Of a stretch of DNA of 49,725 nucleotides, positions 12,937 through 24,001 are shown piece after piece. Both the position numbers and the translations under genes were made by a program. Origin of the DNA: Oppiella nova (Eukaryota > Arthropoda > Arachnida > Sarcoptiformes > Oppiidae); contig CAJPVJ010000060.1 of NCBI GenBank assembly GCA_905397405.1, forward strand, positions 1-49,725, in the 5' to 3' direction. A model generated the notes under the pieces. That model made no database searches, was not told the origin of the DNA, and worked only from the letters and a program-made list of their open reading frames with translations. Within the stretch, counting starts at the first letter, position 1. The number at the start of each line of letters is the position of its first letter.

Positions 12937-14797
12937 GTTGAGAGAAGTGATCAGAAGTTGGGAATGACTGCAAATGACAACTGAGACTAACTGTTAAGTG
13001 AAATAAGGATTCAACATAACATGACATTATTGCTAAGGGGTCTGAAAGTATAACTTACTATTCAGTTAGCATTGAAATGTCGAAAATGTTTTGTTCAGTG
13101 GAATAGAAAACCTTTTGATAGGACCCGAACTCCAAACTTATGATAACATACTCTTATAATCGCTTGTCTGACAATAAATTGTATTAAAAATGAGTCAAAA
13201 AATTGAAATTTTTAATTAAATGAATTTGCATTCACTTAATGAGTGGCTTTCAACTGTAACGTACGGCTTATAGGAATGATTGTGTAATAAAAGTATTGTT
13301 TCAGTAGATAATCGTTAGTAAAGTAGTGTTTGTTTGATGACAAGCAGTGAATCATTTGAATCATGCAATGGTTAGAGACAGTTGAGAGTCAAACAAATAT
13401 TATATATGTTTGTCATTTGTAGCCAACAGTTGTAATAAAATGAAATAATTTAGTGCTTATTGGGAACAGGTAATATAACGGTATTGCCATTTGGGCCATA
13501 CGGTGCACATAGTGGCACAGACAGTACAGCTCATACAGGGGCCGTACGATCGCTTATTTATGGCATTGGCAGAGAATTGCAGAATAAAAGTATATTATCT
13601 TAACAGATAGTCTAATATATTTGTTTATCTCTTAAATGAGTAATTCGTTTGTTTTTGGTCTCATTATAGACGTCGTGAAGATATAATGTATATAAATGTG
13701 TGTATGTTTTGACAATAACTAATTAAATGCATACACTATTAGAGTGGGAGATGTGATAGCAGAGCATTGGGATGACGGCTCCAGCACTCACTCCAAGCCT
13801 ATGACACAATCAGACAGAATGTGAGACTCTGTGCACACATCAGAAGCAGACGACCAAAAATGAAGATTAATTCTGAGGCATTCAAAGGCATCCAAATCCG
13901 GTTGAGTGAACCAAAACTAACGGCAATCGCTGTGAAACTTTCGATTCTTTGCATATTTCAACATTAAAATGACAACTAATTCAATGCAAAGATGACTTTG
14001 ACAGCGAATCAGCCAAAGAGTTGGGTCGACACATACAGCTTCAGCACAGGCTGTGAAACACACGCTCACCAATGCTACTGATGATGAGGCCCTTATGAAG
14101 AAATTAGACAAAAGACTGACTCCACTATCATTTCATATCATATTAGGATTAGTGAACATTATTAACGCAATGATTAGTCGGGTTTTCAATATTTAAGTTC
14201 GAGTTAAATAAATACACGTTTGGTTTATATTTGTTTTCAATCATATAACTCTATTCTGTATGCAATGTATGCAAAGATATGCCAAAAGCTCTTAACTCTT
14301 ATACAATATTTACTCATTACAAGTACACACATCTGTATAATATATATCCTAACCTACCCTCTCCTACCATCTCCTCTACTATTCATAACTGGCTGTCATG
14401 TTCTACATCTCCTTTCAAATGCTCTTATGTTTTAAGTCATAGACTTCATAATTATTATTAAATAGATTTTATTTTATGTTTTCTTCTATTATCTGGAGAT
14501 AGAAATTCTTGAACCAAATCATTACAATCGTAAAGCTATAGAGCTATCATTTTTCAAGTGTTTTATACCTTACCGTAAGATATCAATTGCCTGAACTGAA
14601 TAACAATTGTAAAGAATTTTATGAAAAGTTCTATTTTTTGAGAGAAATGAAAAAATATTGTTGTTTTGTTAAGAGAAACAAGTGATTAATTACTTTCAAA
14701 CACGAGATTTGAGTTGAATTTGAGGTAAAATAAGTGAATAGAATATAGTGTTTGAAATATAAGTTTTGTCTGAATTTAATTAATTTAAAAGAAGTCT

Positions 14798-15052
14798 ATT
14801 AATTGTTTGCAACACTTGTAAAATCACTTGCAATGAGCTATGAGTTGTATAAGATATAAGACATGCTATCCATCGACTAATTATAACCTCCGATACCATT
14901 AAATATTGCCGACTCTGAGGCATAAATTAATTGTTTGCAACACTTGTAAAATCACTTGCAATGAGCTATGAGTTGTATAAGATATAAGACATGCTATCCA
15001 TCGACTAATTATAACCTCCGATACCATTAAATATTGCCGACTCTGAGGCATA
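14798..15052. repeat. Perfect 128-bp tandem duplication
   Basis: Copy 1 (14798-14924) and copy 2 (14926-15052) match throughout by eye at a period of 128 bp. The segment is non-repetitive, so this is a single recent duplication rather than a satellite. Confidence 0.95.
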
Positions 15053-17269
15053 CCATGTATTGTTACAATCATTCATGCGATAAGTACTGAATATTTCCCA
15101 TTTTTAACTTACTTTAAATTCATTATTTCAATGCATTTATTGACTTTTCGGGTAATTTATTCAAAAAAATCTAATTAATATTTTTTATTTATTTAATTCA
15201 TTATAAATTAATTTTGAAGTTTGAATTATTTGACAAAAATACAATGCTTGCTAAATATAATAAATAATAAAGAAATAAAATATTATAACTTATATTAAAA
15301 TATTAAATTCTATTAATTTATAAATTAAGAATATATCTAGCTTAAACAATCATGTTTGATATATGAATGTAAATCCTTTATTAAATATAAATTGTGTTTT
15401 TATTATTAAATATTTCTCGTATTATTAAATATTATTAAATAAACACTCCTTTCCTCACAAATTAACGGAAAAAGATTTTTATTATTCCAGACTTTAATTA
15501 CTTAAATAATTGTTTTATATATCCCCAAAATTTTCAGTAATTTAATAACTTATTAATAATAAGAATTAATAATAAATCAGATTTAATTACCAATTTATAT
15601 TTGATAAATAATAGACTTAATAATTAATAATTCAGTCGATGTTTAAATCAAGAAACAATTTATCAGAATTTGATTAATGATTATTGAAATATAATTATAA
15701 TTGACATCAAATGCTAATCTATTGTAAAGAATTGTGAATATAATCAATAGATTTGATTAAATAAAAACAGTAATCATGTGAATGTGAATTGAATTTTAAA
15801 AAACATAGTGATAAATATGAAACATCACTAATATTGCACAACAGATGAATCAAAATGAAAATTATTGATTAGTCTTAAGCAGAATTTCAAGATTATATTA
15901 AAATTCTAGTTAAAGACAATCAATAATTTTCATGAGATTCACCTCATGTTCCGCTAATAATAGTAATACTGTTTGAGAATTATTTATAAAACATTGACTT
16001 TAATTTCAGATTAATGTTAAGTCAATTAAACCGTTTGTTATTCAATTGGAAAAGTTTAAAGTTTATTATCTTTTTACACACTTCAAATCATTTACACCAT
16101 TTTTGTTAGTTATATACATTTTTCAAAAACAATAGAAATTCAAAATTCAAATTATTAGTAATAAATCTGTGATTAAACAAAATTTTTGGCTCCAATTTAT
16201 AATAAAGGATTAAATATATGAAATCAAATATAGCGAGCATTTAAATCTGCATTTTATGTAAAGTCGAGTAAAACTGATTTATTGATATTTTCCGTCACAA
16301 GAATTAATATATGGTATAAATTCTCAAATTAAATAATACAGTGCTATGAATAGATTAAACTCATTTATCATAGCATAGTGTCTGTATTGGCCATCATAGC
16401 CATCATATCATCTCATATCACATAAGACTATAAGACTATGAAGTCTGCGGATGAGTCGTCACTCAAACATCAAATACTGACGGCACAGAATGGACTGAAC
16501 ATGAATAACCAGGATTATTTATCGTTTAGCTACTAATCTTATCGTTTTCAATGTTTGCAGTTATTAATAACGAGGGAAAGGCTGTGTCACTGATCAAGAG
16601 GATTGATATGAATATATGATATGTATTTGTTTTATCTCTAAATTATTTCGTCTCAAACTTATCATTAAAAGTAGAAATTAATTACATTTTGCATTTGAAT
16701 TGTTAATAAAATATGAACTCAACTCAAACTCGCATTCACATCACTATATGTGATATTTACACATATTTTGCTTTCTATTCAGTGATATTCTCGGATATAA
16801 TATTATTTTGGGTTAGAAATATCAATTCAATTGAATGGCAATAAATCTAATGTTAACCACAATTGCGTATTGAATGTCATTGAATACAGAAAGAGATCAC
16901 AACACGAGTGTAACAATGGATGAAAAGGTAACTCAAAAATTTAGTGCCAAAGACCAGAGAGTGTTGGAGCCGATAGTCAATACTTTCTTCGCTTTAAATA
17001 TATTTGCGACAAAACAACTTCCAACTCATATTTCCCACATTTTTTACCGGCAAAGAGAAGTGCAAAACTACTCTTAAATAACGTTTTGACTGTTTTTTGT
17101 TATGAGAAACTGAAGTTTAGTAGTAAATCATTTGAACACAATTGTCAATATTATATGCGATACCTTTAAAAGAAACGCTCATTTCTATGGCATAACAGCT
17201 TCTGGTCCATCATATCACACGGTTTACAGTGAGACAGACCGTGCATTGAGAGCACATACAGGCATACAT

Positions 17270-17329
17270 AGCACACATACATACAGCACTGTAAGCACAC
17301 ATACATACAGGGCATACAGCACTGTAAGC
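17270..17329. repeat. 24-bp tandem repeat
   Basis: AGCACACATACATACAG occurs at 17270 and 17294, followed by a variant unit with GGCATACAGCACTGTAAG. It is a short local duplication. Confidence 0.8.
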
Positions 17330-17775
17330 AGAGCACAGGCCTCACTGCACTGTAGTGTACTGTATATGAAAAGTTTGAAGTTTGAGATATGAGTGCTCCA
17401 TATAAATGGCATGTCTGTCACTCTTTCTTATGGACAGATAAAATATGATTGTGAGCGGGACTGTCACACACTATGATGACTAATTTGAAATATGTCCCAA
17501 AATGGTCGAGAACTTATACCAGCCGACACTAACTCTCCTCCCCTGCCATCCCTATCCCCTCTGCCCCCACCGAACACAGGCGCTCCAGACTTACGTATAA
17601 TACCCACAAAAGCTATGCGTTTGTGTTTCCCCTTTCCATATATCAGTCCTACTTTGACATAAACGATGGCATTTCATCAATCACTCAGAGCTGTATTTCT
17701 GCTAATATTATGCTTGCAATCGATGCACATCTGCCACATCTCTGGCCTATTTTCATCCCAACACCACTCACTGCC

Positions 17776-18469
17776 TCAGCAACGCCTCCATTGCCTCTTA
17801 TGATTCATTAAGTTTGAGATTAAGTCAAAAGCAAATTAACACTTTTTCCACAAAAACTCATTCTGAAAGTGATCTCAAAAAATAACATCAAAACAAGCAA
17901 TTCTTGTGTCAATAAAACAAATAAATGGCAAAACATTCTTATGTAATACTATTCTATAATTTAGTATTAATTTAATTTTAGTTTTCAAAAAAACGAGACA
18001 AAAATAATTGAATCGTAAAAAGTTTTCATTATATGTTTTGGTAATAATTTTTTTTAGGTTAACAAAAGGGAAGAATTAATTTGCATATGAGTTGGCCTTA
18101 AAAGAGAAGGGAATATCAGTTTGAGATCTAATGTCTGTCGGCATAACAGAATCCAATGAGACAAATGTCACGCTTGATATGTTTGGACGGAATAACTCAC
18201 TTACTTTGAGTTGTCAATAAAATTGAGAGACATCTGCAAAATTGTAGATAATGTCCCCAATTATACGTTTAGACAGACCTTCACTCTCTGCCACTTACTG
18301 CGAGCAACGAGAATCAAAATATTGAATCATTGAATCACTTCACTTATCAGTCTCTCTCTCTCTCTCTCTCACTCACTTTCAGAATGAGTTTTTGTGGAAA
18401 AAGTGTTAATTTGCTTTTGACTTAATCTCAAACTTAATGAATCATAAGAGGCAATGGAGGCGTTGCTGA
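17776..18469. repeat. Perfect inverted repeat 1 (97-bp arms)
   Basis: The left arm 17776-17872 is the exact reverse complement of the right arm 18373-18469. The spacer is 500 bp (17873-18372). A CT microsatellite (18351-18370) sits immediately inside the right arm. No transposase frame is present in the spacer, and no flanking target-site duplication is obvious. Confidence 0.95.
18351..18370. repeat. (CT)n microsatellite at the inner edge of inverted repeat 1
   Basis: 20-bp CT array ending two bases before the right arm of inverted repeat 1. Confidence 0.9.
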
Positions 18470-18470
18470 A

Positions 18471-19006
18471 ATAGACAAAACAAATAGTTATAATTAAAAG
18501 TATATCTCAAAAGTCTTTATTTCTGAGCATTTATTGAATTGTAATCTAAATATAAATTGTTTTACTCTCTCTCTCTCTCTCATCGATTTTCTTAGCAAAC
18601 AACTCACCCTTCAATCAAACTCTTTGAACTCTTTTGACAATTTATTCAATTCTTTAATACTCTTTCAATCAAAAGATAAGACTCGGGAGTCAATCAAAAA
18701 AGGCATTTCAAATGAATGAACAAATTTTTATTTTTAGTAATAAATTATAATTGAATTGATATTTATTTACAGATGAATAATAAAATTGAGAGATTTTGAA
18801 ATAATGATTGGCGTCTAATGTATGGTGTGATCACATTGGAAGCACAAAAGACAATAATCTCTACTCTTATTGTAACTTTTGGCTCAAATATGTTTTGTGT
18901 TGAGTTTGAGAGTAAAACAATTTATATTTAGATTACAATTCAATAAATGCTCAGAAATAAAGACTTTTGAGATATACTTTTAATTATAACTATTTGTTTT
19001 GTCTAT
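18471..19006. repeat. Perfect inverted repeat 2 (99-bp arms)
   Basis: The left arm 18471-18569 is the exact reverse complement of 18908-19006, with a 338-bp spacer. It begins one base after inverted repeat 1 ends. The left arm ends inside a CT microsatellite (18565-18581). Its right end is about 415 bp downstream of the tsh stop codon, so it may lie in or next to the tsh 3' UTR. Confidence 0.95.
18565..18581. repeat. (CT)n microsatellite at the inner edge of inverted repeat 2
   Basis: 17-bp CT array at the breakpoint where inverted-repeat pairing ends. Confidence 0.85.
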
Positions 19007-19421
19007 CGATCAATAATTTATTAGACAATTGAAAAACATCGATAATAGTTGTCAATAATTTCAAAAATTGCAATAATTATTGTTTGTCACAAAAAAGAAA
19101 ACTGCAATCAATTTATATCAATATATTCATGTAATAGTAATGATAATATTATTATTATTTATTTTTTGTGTTTTAAAAATTAATGATATGATATTTTCAC
19201 TAATTAATTGGATTTGCTTTAAATTGCGATCTAAAGCCTAATGTCTTTAAATCATTTGATTTGACAACCATTGGTTTTAAAACAATTATTTCAATCATTA
19301 AAACAGATTTTTTTCATATTTTCAAAATTCTTTTATATATATAATTAGATTCTATATATAATATATTTATAGAGATTTGAAATTAAATTTATATAATAAT
19401 AATAATAATTATAATAATAAA
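19007..19421 (-). other. tsh: Probable tsh 3' untranslated region
   Basis: AT-rich DNA directly after the tsh stop codon. On the minus strand it contains AATAAA at 19163-19158 and 19022-19017 (seen as TTTATT on the plus strand). Either could be the polyadenylation signal, giving a 3' UTR of roughly 0.3-0.4 kb. Which one is used cannot be told from sequence. Confidence 0.45.
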
Positions 19422-21415
19422 TTAGACATATTTACTGGACAACTGTTTAGCCAGTTCAGTATACTTTAAGAACTTGGAATGTGGGCTCTCGTTGGCACCG
19501 ATATTCGTCTCACTTCCGGCTCCGCCACCGCCTCCTCCGTTGCCATCTTTGCCTCCGCTGTCGTTATTGTGATTATTGTGAGTATTGGCGGTCGAGTGGG
19601 AGGTATTGGTGACCAAATCCAACTGCTTGTCGGCCTTAAGATGTGTTTTGCTGAAGTGATGTCTGAACGCACCCTTCGAGTTGAAGGTGGCCTCACAATA
19701 GGGACACTTAATGGAGTGCTCGCTCTTATGGTGCCTCTCGTCAGAAGCGGAGGTCGAGCCCTGTGTCGATGCGGTCGCATCACTGCACACCCAACTGAAG
19801 GCTAATAGCGATGGGGAGAGCCCTACGCCGGCACCGGTGTTGTTGTTGTTAATGTTGTTGGCGTTACTGCTACTACTGGTCTTGTTTTTGCCCGAATCTG
19901 TTTTGTCCAACAGTTTCTGCAATTGCATCAAAGGGTTAAAGCCATCCGATTCTGCCGATAAAGACTTGGACTTAGACCGCGAACTCGCTGTAGAAGAGCT
20001 ATTGATTCGATCCGAGTCTTTGTCTGTCGGTGTCCTCACATCTGTTCGGCTCTTCTTCTCCGGTTTGGTCTCCATATCTATTGGCGAAGACGAGAGCCGT
20101 CTTCTGTGGGGACTTTTGTAGACCTTCTCTTCATCGCTGATATCACTTAACTTATCATTCATTTTGTGTTCACTTTTAATGCCATGAATTGATTGTGGAG
20201 TTAATGGGTTAGACTTTGGGGAATGGGATTCACTTTTTGGACTCAAATGTTTGCCTTTACTCTCGAAATCGTCTTCATTTTTAACTGAGATTAGAGACGA
20301 AATGGGAAACGAAAGCTTAGGCGAAGAGATTTGAGCGCCGGAACCGCTAGACTTCAATAATGGAATTCGCGTATTGTTTGTCAAACTACTGGAGCTGTCG
20401 GAGTCATCACAGTTGGAAGAGTCGGCGCTACTCATAGAGCCGTTGCTCTCTTTGAGAAGCTCTACCGGCAATGGACTACTTGATTGGTGTCCACTGCTTC
20501 GGCTACTGGTTCTGTCGGTATAGTACTCATTGCCGTTCCTATTCCAGGCCATGGGAGGCATGTGTTGCCACGGAGGACATACCTCTTCATCAATGCCCAG
20601 TCGTTGCAAAATACCCGTCGAATGGGTTTTACGAGTCTTTGGATCAAAGCTTTTCTCAATGAGTCTTTCGATGGCATTGAGAACGGATCCAAATCCAGAT
20701 TCGCTTTCCTTAGCGTTGGCTTCTGTTGCCGTTTCAGACGACTCTTCTTTAGCCTCAGATCCGGAATGGGTTTTACCTTCATTTTCCAACACTTCCGACT
20801 TGATGTCTACCTGAGGGCTAACAGTCTGTCCACGACTGGGAGGCCCAGAACGTGAGCCACTGCTAGATGGAGACCTGACTCGATCGGGGGATTTGTCTGA
20901 CTTAAGTGAGCGCAACGCCAGCTTTACCTGTGCTTTGCATAGCTTGATATGAGAGATGAAGTGCTGGGCCTCCACTTTCTCGTGACAGTCGTCGCACTGA
21001 ATGAGCTGTCCGTTAGTACCTCCAGAAGCAGCACTGCTATCACTTTCCTCTTTCTCCTCTTTTGTCATCTCTCGTCTCTCCAGCTCTAAGAGCTTCCGGA
21101 CGGGTAATGACTTCTTCCGGCGCTCGCGTGTCTGTCGGCGCCTCCCGTGTCCGCCTTCGGTGATACTCCTGAGGATGTGTTCCTTATAGTGCGAGTTCTT
21201 CACCATATGATATGACAATTCTTTGAGTGAACCAAACGCCTCGTCGCACACTTTGCACGTGAGGACGGCGTTCACCTGTGCTTGGGTTAGCTTGTCTTCA
21301 GGTGTCCGCCACGAGATGATCTGCTCCTGACTTATGATGTTTGTGTAGTGTTGGGTAACTCTCATATGAGTTGTCATGTCTGCCAGTGTTTTGAATGATT
21401 GGCCGCACCACATAC
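19422..21415 (-). CDS. tsh: teashirt/tiptop exon 3: zinc fingers 2, 3, CCHC and C-terminal finger
   Basis: Residues 467-1129 of the spliced protein. The acceptor is at 21417-21416; the first two exon bases (GT) complete the Cys466 codon started in exon 2. Finger 2: C466-X2-C469-X12-H482-X5-H488, followed by the family-typical linker NIISQEQIISW. Finger 3: C519-X2-C522-X12-H535-X5-H541, followed by the basic stretch RRRQTRERRKKSLPVRKLLE (about residues 557-576), a likely nuclear localisation and DNA-contact region. A CCHC finger follows (C606, C609, H621, C625). Then come Ser/Pro-rich disorder, three SUMO-type sites (IKSE 670, VKNE 843, IKSE 878), and a C2H2 finger (C1036, C1039, H1052, H1057). 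The protein ends TELAKQLSSKYV. There is no homeodomain, unlike vertebrate TSHZ. The wide finger spacing with X12/X5 geometry identifies teashirt rather than ordinary C2H2 proteins. Confidence 0.95.
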
Positions 21416-22435
21416 CTATCGGTGCAATTAAATCGTTTGTAATTCATTTCATATACAGACTCTGCCATAAACTAAGATTTAGATGACTTCTCAGTCAAAC
21501 ACATATTGGCTTTTCTCTCAAGAATTCAAATCCGTATATAATATTATCTAATATTAGAATTTTCTTTATTTTCAAACCATTAAATCAAAATGTTTTTCAA
21601 AATAAAACACTTTTAAAAAAGTATTTAAACGATTTTTTTGATAAACTTTAATGATATTTATGAAGGCTTAGTACTGACGAGGAATTTATTATTTATGCCT
21701 AAACTCTAAATGGCATTTGATTTCATAAATTTTTAGTTAAACATATTATAACTAATTATTAACTAAAATAATTTATATGACTTATATTCAAATTCAAATA
21801 ACGAACTCAACTCCAACTCTAAACTCCCCATCAGTTTATTGCTTTTGAAAGCAGAAAAAAGCTCAACTTTTCAAAGCCTTGGGCTTATTATTCAAAAAAG
21901 TTTTAAATAACCGATTATTTATTTTGCTTTAATCATATTTATTATTTGTCATATTATAATCAATCTTTAGTTCAAAATCTTTGCTCAAACTGCAAAACAT
22001 TACAATTTTACCTCAATTTTTCAAATCTTCACTTAATGGTAAAAATTGTTCAACAATTAAAATGCTTAAAATGCTATCAAATTTTAATTAATGTTCTCTT
22101 GTTTGACATAAAAAGATGAGTTTTCGATAAATTAATTTCTTGAGAGATCAAAACCGGCACTTATTTGTGATTATAATTTATAATTTCACGAATTGAATGG
22201 AAATCACGCTTTTGTATGACTAATATTAACCCAATTTATAATATCGTTTCATAAAAGCATTTATATTTATGTTTATGTCTTAAGACTTAACCCAAAAATA
22301 ATTGAATTCTTGTTTCGAATCTATTCTCTAATTATAATTATGGAAAGTATTGCACGAAATAATGACTTTTCAAATCGAAAACAATTATCGCAAACAAAAC
22401 CAAACCAAACAATTAGATAATGAAATGTTTCTTAC
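21416..22435 (-). other. tsh: tsh intron 2 (1,020 bp)
   Basis: Donor GTAAGA at 22435-22430 and acceptor ...CCGATAG ending at 21416, both on the minus strand. It interrupts the first zinc-coordinating Cys codon of finger 2 (T|GT, phase 1). The interior is AT-rich with no open frame of note. Both flanking exons are clearly coding, and joining them restores ILKCMWCGQSF. Confidence 0.95.
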
Positions 22436-23788
22436 ATTTAAGTATTTGTCGCGTCTGTTCAGCTCCGCGTCCTAACCAGACATCCTGTCCTCTGACCAGT
22501 TTGCGCGGGAGTCCGACATTGTTTTTGGCCAAAACTGATGAACTGATCGGCTCTTTGGTCACCGACGAGGAGGAGGGTTGATGTGATGATTGTGTGGGTG
22601 GGGCCCCACTGGGGCTTACGTTAGTGTTTTGAGCAGAGGTGGTGGCAGTGGCAGTGGCATGTTGCATACCAGCCATCCCACATCGGGGAGACCTCTTCAT
22701 GTGGTCCGTCATTTCGGCTAAACTTCTGAACGATTCCTTACACCAAACGCATGTAAACACATCCCGTGTCTGTTCACTGCTTCGGTTAATCCATTGGGTT
22801 TGCCACGGATTCTGACGACCCGAATGGCCTCCGCTCGACAGACGGGCCGCCGATGTGGACGAGGATGGAGATGAAGACGGCGATGACATCTTAGCGGACA
22901 GTATGTTATTCTTAAGCTTTCCGTTCCAGACATGACTTAAATCCTTATGAGTGGATAGAGAAGACTGTTTGGGAGGCGTGAGAACCCGCGGCACAGAATA
23001 ACTCCACGGATTCGATGCATCAAAGCGTGGAATCTTTGCCGAAACCGGGGATTTAGATATCGGTCCCAACAGTCGCTTCCCGACCGACAGATCAAGTGGA
23101 GTGTCATTTCGGACCCGATTCTCGTCTTTGTCTTTATCTTTGGTCGACAGAGAATGCGGTCCATTGAGTGATGGCTTGGATGCGGACCTGTTGTTGGCTT
23201 TAATACTGAAGTCGAGTGGAGTGGAGGCGTCGTCCGACTCCATGGGAACCGTCGATCGCTTCGGAGAGGGTTTGTCAGAGGATTTGGTATCACTTTCACT
23301 GCGAGCCGACTGTGAGCTCAGGTGAGTCTGTTTGCAGTCATTAGAGTTGTTATGCTTTGTATTAATTGAATGGGAAGTGCGAGCAGTGGTGGCACTCGAA
23401 GTCATACTCTTGTGGTGTTTGACTCCACTTTCACAATGAATTTCTTGCGCATCTCTATTGTCATTATTAGAGGCGTTATTGTTATCATTATTGTTATTAT
23501 TATTACTTTTATTTGGCTCATCATTTGAGACAACACTTGGTTCCACACAATTGTCTTCTGCATCTTCTGCAGCACTTGTGGTGGCTTTTGGTGCCGGAGC
23601 TGAACACTCATCACTAAGAGGTGGTGTGATATTGGCTTCACTGGTCTCATCGTCTTGGAGTAGCTTTGGTTGAGTGTCTCGATCACCACCTTCTCCTCCA
23701 TCAGTTGATTCAGTAGTGTCTGCGGCGTCTGTAGGGTCTGAAGGGTCGGAAGGGTCTGCACCGTCAGCTCCGTCAGCCCCGTCTTCCC
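22436..23788 (-). CDS. tsh: teashirt/tiptop exon 2: disordered acidic region, CtBP motifs and zinc finger 1
   Basis: Residues 15-466. The acceptor is preceded by a pyrimidine-rich tract and TTAG at 23790-23789; the frame upstream of it (to 23843) is intronic. The exon opens with an acidic repeat (GAD, then SDP units), then Asn and Ser runs. PLDFS lies at 205-209 and PLDLS at 245-249; the latter is the canonical CtBP-binding motif of teashirt proteins. Finger 1 is C361-X2-C364-X12-H377, with the expected last His replaced by Arg and a Cys at 384 (HMKRSPRC). The exon ends RQILK plus the first base of Cys466. The acidic start is encoded by repeated GTCAGC/CGTCAG and GGGTC triplet-like DNA, suggesting slippage-driven length change. 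Confidence 0.95.
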
Positions 23789-23963
23789 CTAATAGTAGGC
23801 ATAAGAGTGAAGCAAAAGAGCAAAGATTGAGTTGAGGGCACAAACAGTTTGGATATAATGGTTATAATGCTTAGCATATAATTATCATTAAAAAAGTGAT
23901 TTATTAAACATTGCATTCAGTATACAGTGAATGGAATTAATACAGAATATAATGGGAGAGAGA

Positions 23964-23965
<2 letters not shown>

Positions 23966-23998
<33 letters not shown>
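23966..23998. repeat. (GA)n microsatellite
   Basis: 33-bp GA array about 180 bp inside intron 1 from the exon 2 acceptor. In the tsh transcript it reads CU-rich, upstream of the 3' splice site. Confidence 0.95.

Positions 23999-23999
<1 letters not shown>

Positions 24000-24001
<2 letters not shown>

Larger units (their letters stand above)
8451..14160. other. Mixed-composition intergenic DNA with less AT-rich islands
   Basis: Patches of more balanced composition (about 8450-8780, 9400-9740, 11129-11500, 12000-12400, 13470-13560, 13740-14110) alternate with AT-rich DNA. Small open frames occur in them, for example 12173-12406 (77 codons). None shows a domain, a convincing splice structure or a homologue I recognise. 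The islands could be regulatory DNA or decayed repeats. Confidence 0.5.
14161..17775. other. AT-rich intergenic DNA
   Basis: Very AT-rich sequence, especially 15060-16330, where TTAATAAT-type strings dominate. Apart from the 128-bp duplication and a small 24-bp-period repeat near 17270-17329, no gene or ordered structure is visible. Confidence 0.55.

Noticed and set aside
17776-19006. Classical DNA transposon with terminal inverted repeats
   Set aside because: The arms are internal pairs rather than one terminal pair. There is no transposase frame, and I see no target-site duplication at the outer edges.
19466-20855. Several 60-136 codon frames overlapping tsh exon 3 in other frames and on the plus strand
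   Set aside because: They are shadows of the strongly coding tsh frame; their products have no domains.
22718-23761. Open frames of 71-120 codons overlapping tsh exon 2
   Set aside because: Shadow frames of exon 2, with no independent support.
23789-23843. Met at 23843 as the tsh start (MCPQLNL...)
   Set aside because: The segment is a pyrimidine-rich intron end with TTAG at 23790-23789. The spliced exon 1 supplies a family-typical N-terminus in the correct phase.
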